Assembly (NCBI GenBank): GCA_937124525.1
Contig: CAKZLA010000098.1
Span: forward strand, 1 to 20,852
Reading direction: 5' to 3'
Length of the DNA stretch: 20,852 nucleotides
Origin: an uncultured Desulfobacterium sp.
Lineage (GTDB): Bacteria > Desulfobacterota > Desulfobacteria > Desulfobacterales > Desulfobacteraceae
This document shows, piece after piece, positions 15,591 to 20,852 of this stretch (the stretch's first letter is position 1; each line of letters opens with the position of its first letter). Made by a program: the position numbers and the translations under genes. Under the pieces are notes generated by a model, which did not search any database, was not told where the DNA came from, and was given only the letters and a program-made list of their open reading frames with translations.

Positions 15591-16250
15591 ATGATTCAAC
15601 AGATATTAATCATCGGTCTGGGGCAGTTTGGCATGTCCCTTGCTCGAACCTTGTCACAAAAAGGCGCTGAAGTGCTGGCAGTTGATTTCCAGAAAAATCT
15701 GGTGCAGGAAGCCTCTGTCTTTGTAACCGAGGCCCTGGCCCTGGATGCCACCGATGAGGTGGAGCTTGCCCGGCTTCATCCAGGAAAACGGGATGCCGTG
15801 GTGTGCGCCATTGGTGATGATTCAAAGGAACAATCCATTATCTGTACGGCACTGCTCCGGCAGATGGGGGCACCCTTCATCGTTGCCCGGGCCAATGATA
15901 AAATGCACCAGCGCATTCTGCATCTGGTGGGTGCCCATAAGATTGTCAACCCAGAGCAGGAATTTGGCATACGGTTTGCCAATCGCCTTTTATATCGGCA
16001 TGTCATCGCAGATACGGCCATTGGAGAGGACTTGAATCTCACGGAAATTCGCATACAACCCTCCATGGTGGGGAAAAATCTCATTGAGCTGGCATTGCCA
16101 AAACGCTTTGGTATCCTGGTGGCGGCCATACGCCGGGGAACTCCTGATCGCATCATACAGCCCTCCCCCCATGAACCCCTGCAGGCTGAGGATAATCTGA
16201 TGATTGTTTGTAATGAAGCGGCCATTCCAAAATTCATAAAGGGGGTGTGA
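15591..16250 (+). CDS. TrkA/KtrA-type RCK regulatory subunit of potassium uptake
   Basis: 219 residues, cytoplasmic. RCK_N Rossmann domain with GLGQFG (9-14), the ribose-binding acid D32 in AVDF, and DATDE; then an RCK_C domain (about 140-219: IQPSMVGKNLIELALPKRFG and PLQAEDNLMIV). Length matches KtrA (about 220) and not the double-length TrkA. It forms a ring on the TrkH/KtrB channel and gates it in response to bound ATP/ADP or NAD(H). AAGG in the 12-base gap and the tight spacing indicate one transcript with trkH. The next gene starts three bases after its stop. Confidence 0.9.
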   Translation: MIQQILIIGLGQFGMSLARTLSQKGAEVLAVDFQKNLVQEASVFVTEALALDATDEVELARLHPGKRDAVVCAIGDDSKEQSIICTALLRQMGAPFIVARANDKMHQRILHLVGAHKIVNPEQEFGIRFANRLLYRHVIADTAIGEDLNLTEIRIQPSMVGKNLIELALPKRFGILVAAIRRGTPDRIIQPSPHEPLQAEDNLMIVCNEAAIPKFIKGV

Positions 16251-16252
16251 TC

Positions 16253-16945
16253 ATGAGAAGTGCACATGCGGTGCGTATGGGCGTGTGGTTGATGATGGGA
16301 TTCAATTTGTTGATGGCATTGGGCTCCATATGGATTTTCATGCGCATGGCCCCGGCCATTGAAGTGATCATTGACCGCAATGAACGTTCCCTTGAGGCCT
16401 GTGAAGAGATGCTGGCATCCCTTGCCTTGATAGGGTTGGACAGGGTTGCCAACGACGCACTGAAGGCTGCGTTTATTACCTCATTCAATCGGGCTGAGAA
16501 CAACATTACAGAAATAGAAGAACCGGTGCCTCTGAAGTCCATAAAAGCCCAATTTAACAAGGCTTTCCTGGGAAATATGGAGGCCCGGCAGAAAATTGTT
16601 TCCGCCATAACGCTGTTGGGGAAAATGAATAGAGAAGCCATGATAAAAGCCGATGTTCATGCCAGACAATTTGGTTATGCCGGGGCCTGGGCCATTGTTT
16701 TCATGGCGATCACTGTTTTTTTTGCAGGCATGCTTTTCAAACGCAGCCTTGCCAATAATTTGGTGAAGCCCCTGGAGGAAATAGAGGCGGTGATATCTGC
16801 CCACCACAATGGAGATATCATGCGGCGATGCATCGGTACAAATGTGTCCAGGGACGTGCAGGGGATGTTTAATGGATTAAATGAACTACTTGATAAAATG
16901 CAGTTTCAGACCGTTCCCAGCAGCAATTTTCGGGCCTGGTTTTAA
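16253..16945 (+). CDS. Two-TM HAMP-domain membrane protein without an output domain
   Basis: 230 residues: TM1 (about 9-31, WLMMGFNLLMALGSIWIF), an extracytoplasmic helical region (32-140), TM2 (about 142-162, AGAWAIVFMAITVFFAGMLF), then a HAMP-like segment (NNLVKPLEEIEAVISAHHNG followed by DVQGMFNGLNELLDKM) and only a short tail. No kinase, methyl-accepting, GGDEF or other output domain follows. AAAGGGGG seven bases upstream supports ATG 16253; a GTG at 16247 would overlap trkA. Coupling to trkA suggests a membrane partner of the K+ transporter or of the histidine kinase at 12007, which has the same layout. This is inference; I do not recognise a named family. Confidence 0.65.
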   Translation: MRSAHAVRMGVWLMMGFNLLMALGSIWIFMRMAPAIEVIIDRNERSLEACEEMLASLALIGLDRVANDALKAAFITSFNRAENNITEIEEPVPLKSIKAQFNKAFLGNMEARQKIVSAITLLGKMNREAMIKADVHARQFGYAGAWAIVFMAITVFFAGMLFKRSLANNLVKPLEEIEAVISAHHNGDIMRRCIGTNVSRDVQGMFNGLNELLDKMQFQTVPSSNFRAWF

Positions 16946-16961
16946 GCGGAGTCAAGTCAAT

Positions 16962-16990
16962 AACCCCTGAGCTAAAGACCCAGGGGTTTT
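16962..16990 (+). terminator. Rho-independent terminator closing the ion-transport block
   Basis: AACCCCTG (16962-16969) pairs with CAGGGGTT (16981-16988) around an 11-base loop, followed by a short T-rich tail (TTCTT). It lies 17 bases after the stop of the HAMP protein. Confidence 0.8.
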
Positions 16991-17065
16991 CTTGCCGGTT
17001 TTGTATAAATTGCTTGCCCACCATAAGAGGTTATGCGATATTGCTCATTATCTTTGCTGGGGGCT

Positions 17066-17111
17066 TCAGGGGACTGCCCTTGTGTGAAATTTCACTGGTT
17101 TTTTCCCCTGA
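17066..17111. promoter_or_regulatory. Nested dyads upstream of the CGGC gene
   Basis: TCAGGGG (17066-17072) pairs with CCCCTGA (17105-17111), enclosing the perfect palindrome GTGAAATTTCAC (17084-17095). It ends 62 bases before the start codon. It could be an operator or a leader hairpin; there is no direct evidence for either. Confidence 0.35.
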
Positions 17112-17173
17112 CAAAAATTTTTAAGCAGCTCCCTGGGAAAAAAAGACAAACGTTGATCAAGGGAGAAAATTAA

Positions 17174-17617
17174 ATGGATTCAAAGACAAAAGTTGGGATT
17201 ATCATCTGCCATCGTTACCGTCGCTGTGCTGGCGGAAAGTGTTTCCGGGCCATGCATAATATGGAAGGGGCCTTCAGCACCTACACCACACCACCGGAGC
17301 TGGTGGGCTTTACCACCTGTGATGGCTGTCCCGGGGGAAACATAGAGTATGCCGGGGCAGAGATGGTGAAAAATGGGGCACAGGTGATTCATCTGGCCAC
17401 GGGCTTGGTGGTGGGATATCCTCCCTGTCCTTACATTGACACCTTTAAACCCTTTCTTGAAAAACGGTTTGGGGTCAAGGTGCTTGTGGGGACCCATCCC
17501 ATTCCCACCAGTTATCTTGATATGCACACCCATCTGGGCACCTGGAAGGATACGGCTTGGGACCCCCTTGTGGCACCCACCATGGCCGATGAAAAAACCC
17601 GGGCGGATTACAATTAA
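17174..17617 (+). CDS. CGGC-domain protein (putative metal-binding)
   Basis: 147 residues matching the CGGC family (PF08821). Conserved cysteines appear in CHRYRRCAGGKC (C12, C18, C23), TTCDGCPGGNIEY (C49, C52) and YPPCPYID (C85), with HLATGLVVGYPP between. The Cys-rich core suggests metal or cluster binding; no enzymatic activity is established for the family. Histidines near the C-terminus (THPIPTSYLDMHTHLGTW) could add ligands. GGGAG lies 9-13 bases before the ATG. It starts a short unit after the terminator at 16962, with the DUF364 gene 77 bases downstream. Confidence 0.85.
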   Translation: MDSKTKVGIIICHRYRRCAGGKCFRAMHNMEGAFSTYTTPPELVGFTTCDGCPGGNIEYAGAEMVKNGAQVIHLATGLVVGYPPCPYIDTFKPFLEKRFGVKVLVGTHPIPTSYLDMHTHLGTWKDTAWDPLVAPTMADEKTRADYN

Positions 17618-17694
17618 TTTTGTTTGCAAACCTGGCTTTTCCCCGATAAGATCCTGGAATTCAACATAAGTTAAAAAGAAAAAGGAAATCAAGT

Positions 17695-18435
17695 ATGACG
17701 GATATTTACGATGAATTAAAGACAAAAGCCCGGACGTTGTGGCTGCAGCATGGCCTTTTGGATGAACCCATACGCGTCACGGCCCGGGCCCTTTCCACCC
17801 ATGAAGCCATTGGAAACCCCGAAGCGGATGATTATCCCATTCAAAAGGGTAAAGAAAAGCTCATGCAGGCAGATTTCAAGGGATCTCTGGGCCAGGCATT
17901 CACTGATCACTATGCTGATTTTAATGGTACCCTCGGGGAAATTTTGGAGATGCCCCTTCAAAATAACTATCGGCGCTCTATCTTTGTTGCAGCCTTTAAT
18001 GCTGTCTACCGTTATCTGGGATTGGTGGGGGGAACGATTCATTGTAAAGACGAAGAACCCGTGCTCTGTGCAGACAAGCTCTTAAGCTATATACAGGAAA
18101 ACCACCCCAGTCCAGAAAAAAGACAGCTACGAATCACCCAGATTGGATTGCAGCCCCGGATGACGGAAAAATTGTCTCCTTTTTTTGATATGCGCCTCAT
18201 TGATCTGGACCCGGAAAACATCGGCCAGACCAAGTATGATGTGAACATTGAGGGACCCGAAGCCACGGATGATGCCGTTAACTGGTGTGATTTGCTGCTG
18301 GTGACGGGGTCCACCATTGTCAATGGGACGGCGGGGCGGTTTGTCGGAGATAAACCCGTAATTTTTTACGGTACCTCCATTGCAGGACCTGCCCAGGCCC
18401 TGGGACTGACACGCTTTTGTGCGGGATCAAAATAA
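17695..18435 (+). CDS. DUF364 (putative heavy-metal chelation) family protein
   Basis: 246 residues. An N-terminal part with GNPEADDYPIQKGKEKLMQA and FNGTLGEILEMPLQNNYRRS resembles the DUF4213 half, and the C-terminal Rossmann-like half carries LLVTGSTIVNGTAGRF (201-216) and a later FYGTSIAGPAQALG, typical of DUF364. The family is named for a proposed role in metal chelation based on enolase-like and Rossmann folds; no reaction is known. Cysteines at 117, 125, 198 and 242 are scattered. AAGGAAA precedes the ATG. With the CGGC gene it forms a pair that plausibly handles a metal or metal cofactor. Originally it was followed closely by a dehydrogenase gene, now broken. Confidence 0.75.
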   Translation: MTDIYDELKTKARTLWLQHGLLDEPIRVTARALSTHEAIGNPEADDYPIQKGKEKLMQADFKGSLGQAFTDHYADFNGTLGEILEMPLQNNYRRSIFVAAFNAVYRYLGLVGGTIHCKDEEPVLCADKLLSYIQENHPSPEKRQLRITQIGLQPRMTEKLSPFFDMRLIDLDPENIGQTKYDVNIEGPEATDDAVNWCDLLLVTGSTIVNGTAGRFVGDKPVIFYGTSIAGPAQALGLTRFCAGSK

Positions 18436-18444
18436 TTTATGTTC

Positions 18445-18449
18445 AGGAG
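18445..18449 (+). promoter_or_regulatory. Displaced Shine-Dalgarno of the broken dehydrogenase gene
   Basis: AGGAG now lies 177 bases from the ATG at 18627. Removing the MITE plus one copy of its 7-bp target duplication puts it 10 bases from that ATG, a normal spacing. Confidence 0.6.
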
Positions 18450-18458
18450 AGGGAATGT

Positions 18459-18618
18459 GGGTGCAATCTGATAATTTAGATTTGTGTGTTTTTGACCAAA
18501 AACAAGCTATATAGAAAAATGTGATCTAAAAAATCAGATAGTTATGATCAGTAGAATTCATCATTAGTTGTCGTTCTCCCGTGATCAGACCAATAATCTA
18601 AATTATTGAATTGCACCC
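18459..18618. mobile_element. MITE-like element with terminal inverted repeats and target duplication
   Basis: A 160-base segment bounded by 28-base imperfect inverted repeats (left 18459-18486, right 18591-18618). The tips GGGTGCAAT and ATTGCACCC are perfect, and ATAATTTAGATT also matches perfectly further in. It is flanked by GGAATGT at 18452-18458 and 18619-18625, a clean 7-bp target duplication (8 bp if the next G is counted). No protein is encoded, and an internal sub-repeat (18466-18481 with 18524-18539) adds folding potential. The parent transposon family cannot be named from the tips. Confidence 0.85.
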
Positions 18619-18626
18619 GGAATGTG

Positions 18627-18900
18627 ATGACGGAATATAAAGCGATTGTTTTGTCCGGTGATACCGATGCTTATCAGGAAATTCTCCTTGGGAAAGAGTT
18701 ACCGGGATTTTCCATTAAAGCCTGCCTGGATGTGGGCAGGCAATGCCCAACCGACAGGACTGCGATATCATTTTGGGAACCCGGAGCTTTTGAGCCCGGT
18801 GCTGCCCTATGCCCTATTTCCCACGGTTGAAATGGGTCCAGTCCATGTGGGGAACGTCCGCCCTTTTTTGCCACCGGGCATGCGGCGGGATTATATTTTT
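18627..18900 (+). pseudogene. D-2-hydroxyacid dehydrogenase N-terminal remnant, multiply frameshifted
   Basis: ATG at 18627 begins MTEYKAIVLSGDTDAYQ and continues to LPGFSIKACLDVG. The homology then hops between frames: QDCDIIL (about 18755), GNPELLSPVLP (about 18776-18808), YFPRLKWVQSMWG (about 18815-18853), NVRPFLPPGMRRDYI (about 18853-18897). Joined, these give the recognisable N-terminal catalytic-domain pattern of a D-2-hydroxyacid dehydrogenase (GNPELL-PVLP--P-LKW-QSMW). At least four frameshifts fall within 300 bases while neighbouring genes are intact, so this is decay and not poor sequence. The NAD-binding and catalytic domains are absent; homology ends near 18897, shortly before the transposase-like remnant. 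Confidence 0.75.
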
Positions 18901-18952
18901 AGATTCCAACGAATTAAGTGGTAACGTCCGAAGGCTCCCTAAGCAAGCCACC

Positions 18953-19361
18953 TTAGGACAAAATTTGAAGGCTTAAAAAACAATTTTCAGAAGGAATTCT
19001 TCCGCCCTCCACTTGGATACCACATAAGCCAGCATTTTGCTCCCTCCCCTGATAGGGCATCAGATTATACAAAACTCCAATACAGTTGATAAATTCTATT
19101 TGGCTCCCATTTGAATGGAGAAATCCCTTTATCATGGAAATCTTTTTATCCAGTGTATTGTGGGCTTGATCAAGTAAGGTGCTCGTTCCAGGTAACTCAT
19201 ATTTTTCGAAAATGGCAAGTCAACTATCTTTTTTTTAAATCCATTGAGTGAATAGGTTCTCCGTTTTCAACTTCGGCAACTTTGGTGACTTTTTTAACAA
19301 AATGTCTCAACTTTTGAGCAAACGAAAAAACTTTCAGTCCTGACTTTTCGTTGCTTTTTTT
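18953..19361 (-). pseudogene. Decayed transposase-like gene (two fragments)
   Basis: On the minus strand, 19361-19227 reads KKSNEKSGLKVFSFAQKL then RHFVKKVTKVAEVENGEP and MDLKKR before a TAG. In another frame, 19207-18953 reads EKYELPGTSTLLDQAHNTLD, GFLHSNGSQIEFI, then VLYNLMPYQGREQNAGLCG, VEGG, and ends FLSLQILS. Both look like real protein, and the C-terminal pattern (NGSQ--F--G---LYNL-PYQ-R--NAG-CG--VEGG) recalls a transposase family I cannot name with confidence. A frameshift and an apparent internal deletion separate the pieces. Its position at the point where dehydrogenase homology ends suggests an insertion that truncated that gene. Confidence 0.5.
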
Positions 19362-19704
19362 AAAAATATATCAAAAAATTGAAAACTCAAATTTTCCCCT
19401 TAGAGAGAAAGGGCCACCGGTCCGTTACCTTGGTTTCCGCCTTGATCTGAGCGGATGCTGACCTACTGACCCACAGACAGAATTCCGTCCTTTTTTATTG
19501 GGCGGGCAAAAAGTAGACAGCATGTCGGGGCTGGGGGCTGGTATCCTGATCGGATGATGAGCAAAGATTCTGGCATGCTTTAAAAGCACCATTTTTTTTA
19601 GAAAACTGTAAGTAATGGCCTTATTCGGGCTGCTTAACCAGATTTAAGAAAGGAAAGATGGCATTGGATGATTTTAAAATTATGACAGCAAAGAGCAAAA
19701 TAAT
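19362..19704. other. Non-coding AT-rich stretch
   Basis: No supported gene, RNA or clean repeat. Poly-T and poly-A tracts are frequent. It may contain the eroded end of the insertion whose transposase-like remnant lies to the left. Confidence 0.4.
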
Positions 19705-19732
19705 TTGGCTCATCACGGATTTGTGTGATAAT
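19705..19732 (+). promoter_or_regulatory. Weak candidate sigma-70 promoter for the SUMF1 gene
   Basis: TTGGCT (19705-19710) and GATAAT (19727-19732) are 16 bases apart, with TGTG just before the -10. It lies about 105 bases before the start codon at 19837. The match is modest and the region is AT-rich. Confidence 0.25.
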
Positions 19733-19836
19733 TCATAAATTCTGATGCGTAAACATTGAGGATTGTACACCACAAGCTATCCCAATCACACTAACCCGCG
19801 GAGACCCAATAATTTTTATGGAAAGAGGTAGGTGAA

Positions 19837-20852
19837 ATGTCAAAATGCCCTGTATGTAAGAAGCAGACAGCAGATAATAAAGCAAAGATTTGCCTTGGGT
19901 GTGGCTGGGAGTTCAGGTATATACTCGGAGATATGAGCCAGGAAGAATTGGGGGTTTACAACAAGAAATTAGAAATTTCCCGGCGAAACTGGGAGATGGT
20001 CCAGGCCTTTAAAAAAAGACAGCAGCAATATTTTATGGATAGACAAGCAACTTCGGTTACTGCAATTGCGGATAAAGAGAAACCAAAAGCAGAAAAAAAA
20101 CAGGACAATGTGCGTTACTCGGAGGAGACTCCGGTGCCGGATTTTAAAAGAGATCCTTTTGAAACTCTGGAAGAATTCCAGGAAAGAATCTGTGATTATA
20201 AGCCAGTGCCTGCAGGAAAAGTCCGTCTGATAAAAGAGAAGTATGACATTAGAACAGGTATCTTTCCCGTGGAAGTTGCATGGGATGACTGGGTGAAGGA
20301 TGTTCAAGGTCATAACTACCATTGGGATTCCTGGTTAAAAATAGATCGAGATATTGCCAGAACGATATACGCAAAAAGTGCTGAATATCCACTGTATGCG
20401 AGGCTGAAAACCCGGGAAGAGGATGTTCTTATTGCCTCATTAGAGTTACCTACAGTAAAAGGTATCATCCCCCTGCTGGTGCCTGAGAGTCATGCATGGA
20501 AAGAACCAACAACAGGGATAGAGCTGATTTATGTTCCTGGCGGGAGTTTTACGAGGGGAGATAATAAGGTTCATCTGGATGGATTTTATATTGGTAAATA
20601 TCCTGTAACCCAGGAACAGTGGACTGGGGTGATGAAAAACAATCCCTCACATTTTAAAAAAGGGGGTGACTATCCTGTGGAAAATGTGTCCTGGGAAGAT
20701 GCAAAGGTGTTTCTCCAGAAATTATCAGAAAAGATTTCCGGATCGTATACATTTCGCCTGCCTACGGAAGCGGAATGGGAGTATGCAGCCAGGAGTGGTG
20801 GAAGGACGGAAACGTATGCCGGTGGAGAGGATATTGATGCACTGGCATGGTA
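19837..20852 (+). CDS. Zinc-ribbon plus FGE-sulfatase (SUMF1) domain protein, cut by window edge
   Basis: 338 codons are present with no stop before the window ends. Residues 1-24 form a zinc ribbon (C4, C7, C19, C22: CPVCKK and CLGCGWEF). A charged, partly coiled linker follows (about 33-100), then an unrecognised domain (about 105-205, RDPFETLEEFQERI, GIFPVEVAWDDWV, HNYHWDSWLKIDRDIA). From about 222 the formylglycine-generating-enzyme fold begins: GIELIYVPGGSFTRGDN, FYIGKYPVTQEQW, NPSHFKKGGDYPVENVSWEDA, FRLPTEAEWEYAARSGG. The catalytic cysteines of true FGE would lie beyond the window, so sulfatase maturation cannot be asserted; many such proteins are ligand-binding or oxidoreductase relatives. 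AGGTAGGTG just before the ATG supports the start. Confidence 0.85.
   Translation, partial: MSKCPVCKKQTADNKAKICLGCGWEFRYILGDMSQEELGVYNKKLEISRRNWEMVQAFKKRQQQYFMDRQATSVTAIADKEKPKAEKKQDNVRYSEETPVPDFKRDPFETLEEFQERICDYKPVPAGKVRLIKEKYDIRTGIFPVEVAWDDWVKDVQGHNYHWDSWLKIDRDIARTIYAKSAEYPLYARLKTREEDVLIASLELPTVKGIIPLLVPESHAWKEPTTGIELIYVPGGSFTRGDNKVHLDGFYIGKYPVTQEQWTGVMKNNPSHFKKGGDYPVENVSWEDAKVFLQKLSEKISGSYTFRLPTEAEWEYAARSGGRTETYAGGEDIDALAW

Noticed and set aside
18466..18539. Inverted repeat ATCTGAT...TTAGAT with ATCTAA...ATCAGAT as a terminator of the DUF364 gene
   Set aside because: It is an internal sub-repeat of the MITE-like element, is AT-rich, and lacks a GC stem with a T-tail.
18606..18924. Two overlapping small genes downstream of the MITE
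   Set aside because: Neither frame alone makes a sensible protein; together with a third frame they rebuild one dehydrogenase N-terminus, so they are pieces of a pseudogene.
1..20852. CRISPR array, tRNA, rRNA, prophage genes or replication origin
   Set aside because: No regular spaced repeats, no tRNA-like or rRNA sequence, and no integrase or phage structural genes were seen on either strand.

Overview
The window looks like chromosomal DNA of an anaerobic Desulfobacterota-type (Desulfobacteraceae-like) bacterium. This is an inference from the gene mix: an NtrC-type sigma-54 regulator, cytidylate-kinase-like proteins beside ion transporters, a CGGC-domain protein next to a DUF364 protein, a large periplasmic 5'-nucleotidase lipoprotein and an FGE-sulfatase (SUMF1) protein. 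No rRNA, tRNA or CRISPR array was seen. Coding density is high from about 4.5 to 18.4 kb. Both flanks and two internal gaps are AT-rich and hold broken genes and small repeats.

Layout. 1-176 (minus) is the N-terminal end of a cation diffusion facilitator. 362-3892 (minus) is a lipoprotein with two fused 5'-nucleotidase modules. 3.9-4.56 kb holds a transposase C-terminal remnant. 4.56-6.71 kb (plus) carries aroD (type I 3-dehydroquinate dehydratase) followed closely by a sigma-54 response regulator. 6.71-7.43 kb holds a small inverted-repeat element, an HsdM N-terminal remnant, a strong dyad and a candidate -24/-12 promoter.

7.43-16.95 kb is one co-directional block of nine genes: UspA-like protein, SLC13-type permease with soluble RCK_C-like insertions, two tandem cytidylate-kinase-like proteins (the second without a P-loop), a stand-alone receiver, a membrane histidine kinase, TrkH/KtrB, TrkA/KtrA, and a two-TM HAMP protein with no output domain. 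A terminator closes it at 16.96 kb. I read it as a signal-regulated ion homeostasis island, possibly controlled by the adjacent sigma-54 regulator. This exact combination is the best candidate here for an undescribed functional unit.

17.17-18.44 kb (plus) encodes a CGGC-domain protein and a DUF364/DUF4213-like protein, both suggestive of metal handling. Just downstream, a 160-bp MITE-like element with terminal inverted repeats and a 7-bp target duplication sits between the apparent Shine-Dalgarno and the start codon of a D-2-hydroxyacid dehydrogenase gene that is now heavily frameshifted. A decayed minus-strand transposase-like gene follows. The window ends inside a zinc-ribbon plus FGE-sulfatase gene starting at 19837.
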